Shown here piece after piece: positions 17,893-26,254 of a DNA stretch of 36,066 nucleotides. Made by a program: the position numbers and the translations under genes. A model generated the notes under the pieces. It saw only the letters and a program-made list of their open reading frames with translations. It searched no databases and was not told the DNA's origin. Source of the DNA: Halocynthiibacter namhaensis (GTDB lineage: Bacteria; Pseudomonadota; Alphaproteobacteria; Rhodobacterales; Rhodobacteraceae); the NCBI RefSeq assembly GCF_000812685.1, contig NZ_JWIF01000021.1, forward strand, positions 1-36,066, in the 5' to 3' direction. Numbering within the stretch: the stretch's first letter is position 1; every line of letters starts with the position of its first letter.

Positions 17893-18594
17893 TCATTCTT
17901 CGTTATACCGATATCCGATGCCATAAAGCGTCTCGATTGCCGCGAAGTTTTCGTCCGTCATCCGCATTTTCTTGCGCAGCCGTTTGATGTGACTGTCAAT
18001 CGTGCGGTCGTCCACATAGACCTGATCATCATATGCGACATCCATAAGCTGGTCGCGGCTTTTGACAAAACCGGGACGTTGCGCAAGCGCTTGAAGCAGC
18101 AGGAATTCGGTCACCGTCAGGGATACATCGCGCCCCTTCCATACAACCGCGTGGCGCAACGGATCCATCGAAAGTTCGCCGCGTTGCATGACCTTTTGAT
18201 CATCCTCCACTGCGACTTCGTTGGTTTCTATGGCTTCTTGACGCCGCAGCAAAGACCGAATGCGTTCCACAAGCAATCGTTGCGAAAACGGCTTTTTAAC
18301 ATAGTCATCCGCCCCCATACGCAGCCCAAGAACTTCGTCAATTTCATCATCTTTCGAGGTCAGAAAAATAATCGGTATTTGGGTTTTCGGGCGCAGACGC
18401 TGCAACAAATCCATGCCATCCATACGTGGCATTTTAATGTCAAGCACGGCAAGATCCGGCATCCGTTTTGTAAACGCATCTAAAGCAGATTGACCATCAT
18501 TATAGGTTTCAACTTCGAAACCTTCTGCTTCAAGAGTAATCGATACCGACGTCAGAATATTTCTGTCGTCGTCCACCAGCGCGATTCGGGACAT
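17893..18594 (-). CDS. chvI: Response regulator ChvI
   Basis: An OmpR-type transcription factor of 233 residues, partner of ChvG. The receiver domain (1-120) has the acidic pocket DDD at 8-10, phosphorylated Asp52 ([10 protein letters not shown]) and the switch lysine in DDYVKKPF. The winged-helix DNA-binding domain (about 135-230) ends with [15 protein letters not shown] and YGIGYRY. AGGAAG lies before the ATG. In rhizobia and Agrobacterium this pair controls envelope, exopolysaccharide and acid-response genes and is linked to pckA, which is also divergent from chvI here. It is the first gene of the leftward operon. Confidence 0.96.
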   Translation of the reverse strand: MSRIALVDDDRNILTSVSITLEAEGFEVETYNDGQSALDAFTKRMPDLAVLDIKMPRMDGMDLLQRLRPKTQIPIIFLTSKDDEIDEVLGLRMGADDYVKKPFSQRLLVERIRSLLRRQEAIETNEVAVEDDQKVMQRGELSMDPLRHAVVWKGRDVSLTVTEFLLLQALAQRPGFVKSRDQLMDVAYDDQVYVDDRTIDSHIKRLRKKMRMTDENFAAIETLYGIGYRYNEE

Positions 18595-18953
18595 CGGGCT
18601 TCCTTTTTATACAGCTCATGTTTTGTTAACTCTTCTAAGGTCACATCACGAGAATCAACTGTTAATTGCGAATCACCACTAGGATTCGTGACATGTTGCG
18701 GCATAACCCGATAAAATTCTCTGAATATTGGCGAAACTTGATGCTAAACGACGCTTCACGGCAGGCTCGCGCAATTTTTCGCCACTATTATCCCTTTCCT
18801 TCAAGAATATGTCACTTGATTGCGCTAACTGTTCACCTCCCTCCTGTTCACGCCAATTTCCCCTATGTTAAGAAGGCGCGACTCAAGCAGGGTCGGCCGC
18901 CGATTTTGGCGGTTTTTGTAATTCCTCCGCAAGCCGGACACAGGAGCATACCA
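18595..18953. promoter_or_regulatory. Divergent chvI-pckA regulatory region
   Basis: This gap has no gene; an in-frame upward extension of pckA to 18666 does not look like protein. It contains two copies of CTGTTCAC 15 bases apart (18829-18836, 18844-18851), preceded by GTCAC at 18811-18815. Tandem sites like these suit a response regulator such as ChvI, which is inference. GGAG before ATG 18954 is the pckA ribosome binding site. Confidence 0.45.
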
Positions 18954-20549
18954 ATGACAGGACGCGTCAACCCTAACTGCAAACTTGATGATCAGGGAAT
19001 TTCAGGACTGGGAAACGTCTATTATAACCTGAACGAAGCCGCATTGGTCGAAGCTGCTCTGGGCCGTGGCGAAGGCCACCTCGGAAATGGCGGCACCTTC
19101 CTGGTTGAAACCGGTAAACACACCGGTCGTTCTCCCAAAGATAAATTTGTTGTGCGCACCCCGTCTGTTGAAGACAGCATCTGGTGGGAAAACAACGCCC
19201 CGATGGAAGCCGAAGCTTTTGACGTACTGCACGCCGATATGCTCGCACATATGAAGGGCAAAGATTACTACGTGCAGGATCTCTTCGGTGGTGCCGATCC
19301 GGCCAATCGTCTTGATGTGCGTATGGTCACTGAATTTGCATGGCACGGCTTGTTCATCCGCCACCTTCTGCGTCGTCCCGGTGCTGATGAGTTGGACGAT
19401 TTCGCACCAAAATTCACCGTCATCAACTGCCCAAGCTTCAATGCTGACCCGGCAAAGCACGGCTGTCGTTCTGAAACCGTAATTGCGATGAACTTTGACA
19501 AAAAGATCATTCTGATTGGTGGCACGGAATACGCTGGCGAAAACAAGAAATCTGTTTTCTCTTTGCTGAACTATCTGCTGCCTGCCAAAGGCATCATGCC
19601 GATGCATTGTTCCGCGAACCACGCCAAAGACAACCCTGTTGATAGCGCAATTTTCTTCGGTCTGTCCGGCACCGGCAAAACCACCCTCTCCGCTGATCCT
19701 GATCGCGTGCTGATTGGGGATGACGAACATGGTTGGTCCGACAAGGGCATCTTCAACTTTGAAGGCGGCTGCTATGCCAAGACCATCAATCTGTCTGCCG
19801 AAGCCGAGCCTGAGATCCACGCGACGACATCCAAGTTTGGCACTGTGATCGAGAACATGGTCTGGGACAAAGAGACCCGCGAACTTGATTTTGACGATGA
19901 CAGCCTGACAGCCAACATGCGGTGTGCTTACCCGCTGCATTACATTTCGAACGCGTCAGAAAACTCGCTTGGCGGCAACCCAAAAAACATCATCATGCTG
20001 ACCTGTGATGCCTTCGGCGTTCTACCACCAATCGCGCGTCTGACACCTGCTCAGGCGATGTATCACTTCCTGTCTGGCTTCACATCCAAAGTGGCCGGCA
20101 CAGAAAAAGGCGTGACAGAACCAGAACCAACATTCTCGACCTGTTTCGGCGCACCTTTCATGCCGCGTCGCCCAGAAGTTTACGGCAACCTGCTGCGCGA
20201 AAAAATCGCAACACATGGCGCGACTTGCTGGCTGGTGAACACCGGCTGGACAGGCGGCGCTTATGGCACCGGGTCTCGCATGCCAATCCGCGCAACACGC
20301 GCGCTTTTGACGGCCGCTCTTGATGGATCCTTGGCAGATGCCGAGTTCCGCAAAGACGACAACTTTGGCTTTGAAGTGCCTGTTGCGGTACCTGGTGTTG
20401 CAGACCTGCTTCTGAACCCGCGCCGCACCTGGGACAACCCAGAAAGCTACGACCGTCAGGCCGCCAAATTGGTATCCATGTTCGCCGAGAACTTCGCCCA
20501 ATACGAAGCCTACATCGACGACGACGTGAAAGCCGTTGCAATCGGGTAA
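18954..20549 (+). CDS. pckA: Phosphoenolpyruvate carboxykinase (ATP)
   Basis: It converts oxaloacetate to phosphoenolpyruvate with ATP, the first committed step of gluconeogenesis from organic acids. It is 531 residues from ATG 18954 ([15 protein letters not shown]), the standard length. Motifs are [10 protein letters not shown] near the N-terminus, MHCSANHA (metal-binding histidine), the P-loop [18 protein letters not shown] and EGGCYAK, and a C-terminal [12 protein letters not shown]. It is divergent from chvI, as in other alphaproteobacteria, which suggests ChvI or catabolite control. A strong terminator follows. Confidence 0.98.
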   Translation: MTGRVNPNCKLDDQGISGLGNVYYNLNEAALVEAALGRGEGHLGNGGTFLVETGKHTGRSPKDKFVVRTPSVEDSIWWENNAPMEAEAFDVLHADMLAHMKGKDYYVQDLFGGADPANRLDVRMVTEFAWHGLFIRHLLRRPGADELDDFAPKFTVINCPSFNADPAKHGCRSETVIAMNFDKKIILIGGTEYAGENKKSVFSLLNYLLPAKGIMPMHCSANHAKDNPVDSAIFFGLSGTGKTTLSADPDRVLIGDDEHGWSDKGIFNFEGGCYAKTINLSAEAEPEIHATTSKFGTVIENMVWDKETRELDFDDDSLTANMRCAYPLHYISNASENSLGGNPKNIIMLTCDAFGVLPPIARLTPAQAMYHFLSGFTSKVAGTEKGVTEPEPTFSTCFGAPFMPRRPEVYGNLLREKIATHGATCWLVNTGWTGGAYGTGSRMPIRATRALLTAALDGSLADAEFRKDDNFGFEVPVAVPGVADLLLNPRRTWDNPESYDRQAAKLVSMFAENFAQYEAYIDDDVKAVAIG

Positions 20550-20565
20550 TTCCGACCAAATGAAC

Positions 20566-20599
20566 AAAAAGGCCGTCCTTTGGGGCGGCCTTTTTGTTA
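20566..20599. terminator. Terminator of pckA (bidirectional)
   Basis: A 10-bp stem AAAAAGGCCG/CGGCCTTTTT (20566-20575, 20586-20595), extended inward by TCC/GGG pairing. The T-run follows on the plus strand, and the mirror A-run also serves the leftward gene ending at 20597. Confidence 0.9.
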
Positions 20600-21034
20600 T
20601 AAGAATGCAGACACGATGCCGATTACACCACCAACTGCACCAATTAGTGACATTGGCCAGAGGAAGAGGATTTCTGCACGCTCGCGACGCTCCCTGCGTA
20701 CTTCTTTAGCCAAAGTCGACAAAATTTCGGCATTGAGATACCAACGATCATCATGTTCGCAATACTCCCACTCGACGTCAGAAGATCGGTAGGATGGCAT
20801 TGGCAGCAGTAACACCTCAGCCTGCTTAGTAACATAATTGTGCTGCAAGGAACGAATCTCCCAACCATGCAGTTCTTCAACCGTAAAGGCTTCTGACGCC
20901 ACTTCACGCTCGCTATCCCAGTCTTTGCTCGCCTCGGCCGTCTCCAGATCCTCGCGATAGTCTTCCCAAACACTTGCTTTCTTTTTCTGGAGCTTTGCAA
21001 GTTCCCAACGAAACCAAATATCATCTATCCACAT
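20597..21034 (-). CDS. Tail-anchored small protein of unknown function, 145 residues
   Basis: It starts at ATG 21034 (MWIDDIWFRWEL) with AAGGAAG upstream; an in-frame extension to 21139 crosses a hairpin and is not used. The first 50 residues are highly charged and probably helical (KLQKKKASVWEDYREDLETAEASKD in pattern, here described not listed further). A middle region contains VEWEYCEHDDRWYLN. A basic RRERRER stretch precedes a C-terminal hydrophobic segment (about 122-145) that runs to the last residue. The shape suggests a cytoplasmic protein anchored by its tail. I recognise no family. It sits between core genes pckA and the TauE-type gene and may be an accessory insertion. Confidence 0.6.
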   Translation of the reverse strand: MWIDDIWFRWELAKLQKKKASVWEDYREDLETAEASKDWDSEREVASEAFTVEELHGWEIRSLQHNYVTKQAEVLLLPMPSYRSSDVEWEYCEHDDRWYLNAEILSTLAKEVRRERRERAEILFLWPMSLIGAVGGVIGIVSAFL

Positions 21035-21052
21035 ATTATCTTCCTTTTCAAA

Positions 21053-21073
21053 TGCCTGAGCTTTGCTCAGGCA
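21053..21073. repeat. Perfect short hairpin before the 145-residue gene
   Basis: TGCCTGAGC and its complement GCTCAGGCA enclose a 3-base loop (21053-21061, 21065-21073). Read leftward it ends just before the ribosome binding site of the 145-residue gene. It lacks a T-run. The following 75 bases to 21148 are GC-rich and contain a second hairpin (CCCC/GGGG); they could be a dispersed repeat. Confidence 0.5.
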
Positions 21074-21149
21074 GCGTCCAAACCGCCCCCTTGGGGCAGG
21101 CGCTTCTCGCCCTTCCCTCGGCTCGAACGCGGCGCTCAATTAGCAAGCC

Positions 21150-21926
21150 TCACCCCATCAACCCACGCCGCACCAGGTTCAAACCGGCGACCACCAGAAC
21201 CACCAGCGTTGCTTTCTTAAACTTCGCCTGATCCAAGCGGTCGTGAATGGCGAACCCAATCAACATCCCCACGCCCGCTGGCAACAACATCAAAGCCGAT
21301 GCGGGTAAAGTACGCGTTGAAACGATCCCAGTCTGTAAATGCGCCAAAAATAACGCCACCGCCCCCAGCCCATAAATTGCCCCTTGAACCCGCACATGTT
21401 CGCGTTTCGGCGTATCAACTGCGGTCAAATAGGCAACCGTTGGCGGCCCCCAAACACCGGACATACCGCCAATGAACCCCGCGACAGAGGCAATCATCGC
21501 CTCGGCTTTTAACTGGCTCGCGGGGGCAATCGTGAAGCTCATCCCAAACAACTGCATCAACGCAAACACCGTCACGGGCGCACCGATGATCAACAGCAAA
21601 ATATGTGACGGTAGGTATGGCACCAGTTGCGCGCCGATCACCAGAAATACGCCCCCGACCATCAAATACACTTTGAAACGTTTCACGGACCTCCAAGCCG
21701 CGCGCCACCCCTGGCGCAACGCCTGTGTCACATTGGTCATCACCGTGGGCAAAATCAGCATCGCCAACGCCGTTTCTGCAGGCAAAATTGAGCTGATCCC
21801 TGAGATCATGATCATCGGCATGGCAAAACCCACAGCTCCCTTCACCACACCTGCAAACAACGTGATCAATGCTGCAATCAACATCAACTGCATCCCTATT
21901 TCTGCAATCATCCCGGCCTCCGACAT
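21150..21926 (-). CDS. TauE/SafE-family membrane exporter
   Basis: A polytopic inner-membrane protein of 258 residues, about eight hydrophobic helices. GVVKGAVGFAMPMIM near the N-terminus and GFIGGMSGVWGPPTVAYL in the middle are the paired TauE half-repeat motifs. Members export sulfite, sulfoacetate or other organic anions; the substrate here cannot be told. AGGGAA five bases before the ATG at 21926 supports that start over the internal ATG at residue 6. It is divergent from the methylsuccinyl-CoA dehydrogenase gene. Confidence 0.88.
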   Translation of the reverse strand: MSEAGMIAEIGMQLMLIAALITLFAGVVKGAVGFAMPMIMISGISSILPAETALAMLILPTVMTNVTQALRQGWRAAWRSVKRFKVYLMVGGVFLVIGAQLVPYLPSHILLLIIGAPVTVFALMQLFGMSFTIAPASQLKAEAMIASVAGFIGGMSGVWGPPTVAYLTAVDTPKREHVRVQGAIYGLGAVALFLAHLQTGIVSTRTLPASALMLLPAGVGMLIGFAIHDRLDQAKFKKATLVVLVVAGLNLVRRGLMG

Positions 21927-22031
21927 CTATTTCCCTGACCCTACCGCAGCCAAAATTAAAGGCCAGAACGAAATCGCAATTGTTATTATTGTTCAAAAAT
22001 TGCCGCAACGCCGCATTTTAGTTGCGCTGCA

Positions 22032-22039
22032 CTTGCAAA
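22032..22039. promoter_or_regulatory. CTTGCAAA site upstream of mcd
   Basis: A near match to the TTTGCAAA-type element that I recall for RamB/ScfR-type regulators of acyl-CoA pathways. It is 57 bases before the mcd start, in a region also rich in TTGC and GCAA words (21990-22040). The regulator link is inference. Confidence 0.25.
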
Positions 22040-22096
22040 ATGATTAATCACAACACCAACGCCCCCCGTGGGCAATGCTGACAGATGAGGCCTGCC

Positions 22097-23755
22097 ATGA
22101 CGGATACGATCCTGCTTCCCGACCTTCTATCCTTAACCAAAGAAGCCGTCGCCCCGGTGCATTCTGTGCTGGAAAAAGCCCGAACCAAGGTGCGTAATAT
22201 AACCTTGGACGGCGATCGCATCAGCGGTGCCCTTCTGGAAGAAAACCAACATGCTGCACATGCATTGTCTTGGCTCGCCACATATTCCGAAGCCCTAACG
22301 CAAATGCAGTCTTGGGCCGAACGTCTGAACGCGGACGGTAAGTTTGGTGAAATGGAACAGTTGATCCACCAGATCGCGTTTGGCGAATACCTATGGCAGA
22401 TCTACGGTGGCATCCCCATGAGCCAAAACGAGATCGCCCGCCTTCAAGACATGGGCCTGACCCAGGATGATCAGCGCGCCTTGATGATCCCTGCGATTAT
22501 GACGCTTTGCGATCAAGGCAACAGCCAAGCCGCGCGCATGCGTCTTGTGGAACTGATGCAGGAACAACAGGGCGTGGCTGTCTTTGGCAACTCGGGCCTT
22601 GATGACGAATTGGAAATGATCCGCGATCAATTCCGCCGTTTTGCAGATGAGAAGGTCGTGCCCCACGCCCATGATTGGCACCTGAAAGACGAACTTATCC
22701 CAATGGAGATCATCGACAGCCTTGCTGAAATGGGCGTTTTCGGTCTGACCATCCCGGAAGAACACGGAGGCTTTGGCCTGTCGAAGGCCTCTATGGTCGT
22801 CGTTTCTGAAGAATTGTCGCGCGGGTATATCGGCGTCGGCTCTCTTGGAACCCGATCCGAGATCGCGGCAGAGTTAATCATCTGCGGCGGCACAGACGAG
22901 CAAAAAGCAAACTGGCTGCCCAAACTGGCATCGGGCGAAATCCTACCAACAGCTGTGTTTACAGAGCCAAACACAGGTTCTGATCTTGGCTCATTGCGCA
23001 CACGTGCCACCCGTGATGGCGACACATATACTGTGAACGGAAATAAAACCTGGATCACCCATGCGGCGCGCACCCATGTGATGACCTTGCTTGCGCGCAC
23101 CAATCCCGACACCACCGATCACCGTGGTTTGTCCATGTTCCTGGCCGAGAAAACCCCGGGCACTGACGACGCCCCTTTCCCTACGGACGGCATGACAGGC
23201 ACCGAGATTGAAGTTCTGGGTTATCGCGGCATGAAGGAATACGAACTGGCATTTGATGGGTTTAAGGTGAAGGCCGAAAACCTGCTGGGTGGTGAGGAAG
23301 GTAAAGGCTTCAAACAGCTGATGCAGACTTTCGAAAGCGCCCGTATCCAGACAGCGGCCCGTGCCATTGGTGTGGCACAAAATGCGATGGAACTTGGCAT
23401 GCAATACGCCATTGACCGCAAACAGTTCGGCAAAAGCCTGATCAACTTCCCACGTGTTGGTGGCAAGCTGGCCATGATGGCGGTTGAACTGATGATCGCA
23501 CGCCAATTGACCTATTACTCTGCTTCGCAAAAAGATCACGACAAACGTTGTGACCTCGAGGCCGGCATGGCGAAGCTGCTGGGTGCGCGTGTTGCTTGGG
23601 CATCGGCCGACAATGCGTTGCAAATTCACGGCGGAAATGGGTTTGCGCTGGAATACCAGATCTCGCGTGTGTTGTGTGATGCCCGTATCCTGAACATCTT
23701 TGAAGGCGCGGCCGAAATCCAGGCCCAGGTCATTTCCCGCCGTCTTCTTGGATAA
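22097..23755 (+). CDS. mcd: Acyl-CoA dehydrogenase, probably (2S)-methylsuccinyl-CoA dehydrogenase
   Basis: An FAD enzyme that oxidises methylsuccinyl-CoA to mesaconyl-CoA in the ethylmalonyl-CoA pathway of acetate assimilation. At 552 residues it is about 170 longer than ordinary acyl-CoA dehydrogenases. The N-terminal extension (1-170) contains QHAAHALSWLATYSEAL and FGEYLWQIYGGIPMSQNEIARL, which I associate with Mcd. The catalytic core follows: EEHGGFGLSKASM, TEPNTGSDLGSLRTRA, GNKTWITHAARTHVM, and a C-terminal ALQIHGGNGFALEY with ILNIFEGAAEIQAQVI. GAGG before ATG 22097 fixes the start. Electrons go to ETF, encoded at 9.3-11 kb. The family is certain; the exact substrate is inferred from memory of the extension. 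Confidence 0.82.
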   Translation: MTDTILLPDLLSLTKEAVAPVHSVLEKARTKVRNITLDGDRISGALLEENQHAAHALSWLATYSEALTQMQSWAERLNADGKFGEMEQLIHQIAFGEYLWQIYGGIPMSQNEIARLQDMGLTQDDQRALMIPAIMTLCDQGNSQAARMRLVELMQEQQGVAVFGNSGLDDELEMIRDQFRRFADEKVVPHAHDWHLKDELIPMEIIDSLAEMGVFGLTIPEEHGGFGLSKASMVVVSEELSRGYIGVGSLGTRSEIAAELIICGGTDEQKANWLPKLASGEILPTAVFTEPNTGSDLGSLRTRATRDGDTYTVNGNKTWITHAARTHVMTLLARTNPDTTDHRGLSMFLAEKTPGTDDAPFPTDGMTGTEIEVLGYRGMKEYELAFDGFKVKAENLLGGEEGKGFKQLMQTFESARIQTAARAIGVAQNAMELGMQYAIDRKQFGKSLINFPRVGGKLAMMAVELMIARQLTYYSASQKDHDKRCDLEAGMAKLLGARVAWASADNALQIHGGNGFALEYQISRVLCDARILNIFEGAAEIQAQVISRRLLG

Positions 23756-23804
23756 ATCCGGTCACAGGCTTGCGCCATCTTCTGGCGCAGGCCAATTTGC
23801 ACAT

Positions 23805-24206
23805 ATGAAAACACATTTGATACGCTATCTTCTTGTTCCCGGCCTGCTGGCCACTCTGGCCGGTTGTGGTGATGAAACATCATCAGGATACGCGACCCCG
23901 GGCGCAGAATATCATCTGCAAGAAATCAACGGCACTGCTTTTCTTACCCGCGCCACCATCACCTTTCCAGAAAAAGGCCACATCGCAGGGTATGGCCCGT
24001 GTAACAGTTGGTCCGCCAGGCAGTCGGCACCCTACCCGTGGTTCAAGGCGACCTCGATTGGCGGTACAGAAATAGCTTGCCCAGATCTGGATCAAGAACA
24101 GATCTTTTACCAAGGGCTCGCCGCAATGACCTTGATCGAATTCAGCGGCCCAACCCTTTTGCTGGCCAATGATGCAGGCGACGAGATGCTGTTTCAGGTC
24201 CCCTGA
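23805..24206 (+). CDS. META-domain (HslJ-like) lipoprotein
   Basis: The protein is 133 residues from ATG 23805. The signal [17 protein letters not shown] leads to lipobox LAGC (Cys21). The rest is a META/HslJ domain, with [16 protein letters not shown] resembling the conserved G-CN-W region and a paired cysteine in EIACPD. META proteins are envelope or heat/novobiocin-resistance-linked, with function poorly known. A longer frame opening at 23700 overlaps mcd and is rejected. It lies 49 bases after mcd and its end overlaps the convergent recO by 13 bases. Confidence 0.85.
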   Translation: MKTHLIRYLLVPGLLATLAGCGDETSSGYATPGAEYHLQEINGTAFLTRATITFPEKGHIAGYGPCNSWSARQSAPYPWFKATSIGGTEIACPDLDQEQIFYQGLAAMTLIEFSGPTLLLANDAGDEMLFQVP

Positions 24207-24928
24207 TCTCTGCGATCCAGAAGATCAATCAGACGTTGCCGCGCGGCGGGCAATGGGCGGTTCCCTAAGGATGGTGCAAAATGATGTGCCAAAAAATGCC
24301 CCGTCGTGCGTAACCCATCCCGAATTTCATCATCTGACACGGCCCCCTGCCCAAGCAAACATTGTGGCAAAGGCAGCAAGCGATCAGCCCATTCCCCCGC
24401 ACCTGCGCGGCTGACAGCGCGCCCGGTTTTCGGGGACACATAGATCAAATCATCACGCGATCCGGTCACCACACATTTGGCTAAGGACAGGCCAAACCCC
24501 AATTCATCTAACAAAGCAGCTTCCCAGCGCAAATAGGCCAGAGGCCAGGCCTCTGTCGCGGCCAACAAATCAAACAATGTGATCGTGCGATCATACAGGC
24601 CGGGATGTTTTTCGCGTTCTGCAAAGGCAAAGCCGATCAACGCACAAATTGCATTCAAACCTGCCAAGCCCAGGCGATCATTCATCACACCTGCGGCACG
24701 CGAACGAATGGGTTCCACCGTGAAACTGCCAAGATGGTCTTCCAAGCGCGCGCGCCACGTGACATCAAGCTGATTGCCTGGTTGCAAATGCGGCGCAAGC
24801 TTTCGCGACGTGCCACCGCGCACCACGCCTGCATGCAACCCGCGATCTGCGGTGAATACTTCAAGAATTGCGGAATTCTCTCCATGCCTGCGCACAGAAA
24901 TCAGAACCCCTTCATCACGCCAGTCCAT
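24194..24928 (-). CDS. recO: DNA repair protein RecO
   Basis: It mediates RecA loading at single-strand gaps with RecF and RecR. It is 244 residues from ATG 24928 ([21 protein letters not shown]), the usual length. The N-terminal OB-fold region has [10 protein letters not shown], followed by the typical [21 protein letters not shown]. The helical C-terminal half is cysteine-poor, as is usual in alphaproteobacteria. The longer frame opening at 25003 adds 25 residues unlike the family. It is convergent with the META lipoprotein gene. No era or rnc gene is adjacent, although these are common RecO neighbours. Confidence 0.93.
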   Translation of the reverse strand: MDWRDEGVLISVRRHGENSAILEVFTADRGLHAGVVRGGTSRKLAPHLQPGNQLDVTWRARLEDHLGSFTVEPIRSRAAGVMNDRLGLAGLNAICALIGFAFAEREKHPGLYDRTITLFDLLAATEAWPLAYLRWEAALLDELGFGLSLAKCVVTGSRDDLIYVSPKTGRAVSRAGAGEWADRLLPLPQCLLGQGAVSDDEIRDGLRTTGHFLAHHFAPSLGNRPLPAARQRLIDLLDRRDQGT

Positions 24929-25059
24929 GCCCAAGCATAAGAAGCCTTCCCCCCGGACACCAGCGCAAAGCGGATCAACTTTCACGGCCCCTTCCCGATA
25001 CATAAATCGCAGCTAAACCAACTAAGGCAAGTGACACATTACCTATGCATCGCGCGCCT

Positions 25060-25920
25060 TCATCCAATTTTCGCAGCGGCATATCCTGTCCGCCTGTTCT
25101 GCACGATTTCCTGGATAAGGGTCTGAACCGGAACGGAACGGGCTTTGCCGCCACGCAGGATATAGGCGAGGGTCGGAGGCCTGGGAAATTCAGCATCAAT
25201 GATCTCGATTTCGGGGGTCAGATATGTGGCAGGCAACAAAGCAATTCCAAGCCCAGCCTGCACCGCCGATTTGATCCCGGCTGAACTGGCACATTCCAGA
25301 ACTGTGCTTAAACCCGGCACCGCATCCATCCCCCAATTCTTGTAAAAACAATCCGTGTCATATGACAAAAATGGCAACGAGCAGCTTTTATCCAGCGAAA
25401 ATTCACGCGATTTCACCCAGTGCAGACGGGTTTGAAACAGCAGCACATCCTCAGGGCGCATGTCTTCTTCAAAGACCTGCATCATCGCAAGGTCAATCTC
25501 GCCTCGGTCCAATTCCCCCGCCAAAACCAGGCTTTGCTTCACATGGGTGCGCACGCTGATCTTAGGATGTAGGCGGGCGAAGCGACCCAAGATCCGTGAC
25601 AATTCGCTGCTGGTGACGTCTTCGGTCATGCCAAGACGGATCTTACCGGACAGGGGACGTTTGCTAAGGCTCTGCAAGGCTTCGTCATGCAAAGACAGGA
25701 TACGCCGGGCGTATTGTAACAGTCGCGCGCCATCCTCTGTCAACAGAGGTGCACCCGGGCGCCGAGACAAAAGCGCGCAATCAAGACCCGCCTCAAGACG
25801 TTTGATTTTATGGCTGACTGCGGATTGCGACAGGGCCAAATGTTCAGATGCACGGGTCACGCCACCGTGATCTGTAATCGCACAGAGGGTGCGCAAGGCG
25901 TCAATATCGAGACGGGACAT
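25060..25920 (-). CDS. LysR-family transcriptional regulator
   Basis: The protein is 286 residues. The winged helix-turn-helix lies at about 5-64 (GGVTRASEHLALSQSAVSHKIKRLE), followed by the linker helix and a periplasmic-binding-like effector domain to the end. It is divergent from a 77-residue membrane protein gene across a 100-base gap with inverted repeats, the standard LysR layout, so that gene is its likely target. The ligand is unknown. The 131 bases between recO and this gene hold nothing recognisable. Confidence 0.92.
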   Translation of the reverse strand: MSRLDIDALRTLCAITDHGGVTRASEHLALSQSAVSHKIKRLEAGLDCALLSRRPGAPLLTEDGARLLQYARRILSLHDEALQSLSKRPLSGKIRLGMTEDVTSSELSRILGRFARLHPKISVRTHVKQSLVLAGELDRGEIDLAMMQVFEEDMRPEDVLLFQTRLHWVKSREFSLDKSCSLPFLSYDTDCFYKNWGMDAVPGLSTVLECASSAGIKSAVQAGLGIALLPATYLTPEIEIIDAEFPRPPTLAYILRGGKARSVPVQTLIQEIVQNRRTGYAAAKIG

Positions 25921-25942
25921 AGGAACCTAACCATGACAAAAA

Positions 25943-25982
25943 TTGATAAGGACATGAATTTGTCCCATTTGATTCATATCAA
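25943..25982. promoter_or_regulatory. Nested inverted repeats, candidate LysR operator
   Basis: Three overlapping inverted repeats: TTGATA/TATCAA (25943-25948, 25977-25982), ATGAAT/ATTCAT (25954-25959, 25972-25977) and GGACA/TGTCC (25950-25954, 25961-25965). They sit midway between the LysR start and the 77-residue protein start. Confidence 0.5.
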
Positions 25983-26020
25983 ACCACATGTCATACGGGA
26001 AAAAAAGAGGAAGTTTAAAA

Positions 26021-26254
26021 ATGACAAAGACCCGCTTGATTACGTTCTTCGAAGTAACCGGATCCGTTTTGGCGATGATCTATGCGCTGTTGATTGCATC
26101 CAATACGGGCAACGAGGTCTTGGGGTTCTCGCTTTTGCTGGCCTCGGCCCTGCTGTTTGCGGGATGGGGTTATATCGACAAACGTTGGGCCTTTTTCGCC
26201 CTGCAATTTTTCTATGCCATGTCGGCCATCATTGGGTTGATCCGCTGGGGTTAG
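26021..26254 (+). CDS. Small three-helix membrane protein, unknown function
   Basis: The product is 77 residues from ATG 26021, with GAGGAAG upstream. It consists of three hydrophobic helices (about 8-26, 31-48 and 52-74) with a WGYIDKRW turn between the second and third. The helical pattern loosely recalls one half of PnuC-type transporters, but I would not assign it. An in-frame upstream ATG at 25988 lacks a ribosome binding site and falls within the operator-like region. It is probably LysR-controlled. The last four bases overlap the end of the convergent TRIC gene. Confidence 0.7.
   Translation: MTKTRLITFFEVTGSVLAMIYALLIASNTGNEVLGFSLLLASALLFAGWGYIDKRWAFFALQFFYAMSAIIGLIRWG

Noticed and set aside
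18666-18953. Upstream in-frame extension of pckA by 96 codons
   Set aside because: The extension has no resemblance to the family, and GGAG precedes ATG 18954, which gives the standard length.
19002-19940. Long antisense open frame (312 codons) within pckA
   Set aside because: It is the shadow of a strongly biased coding sequence, has no ribosome binding site or recognisable domain, and pckA is certain on the other strand. Similar shadows lie opposite etfBA (9740-10393) and mcd (22991-23629).
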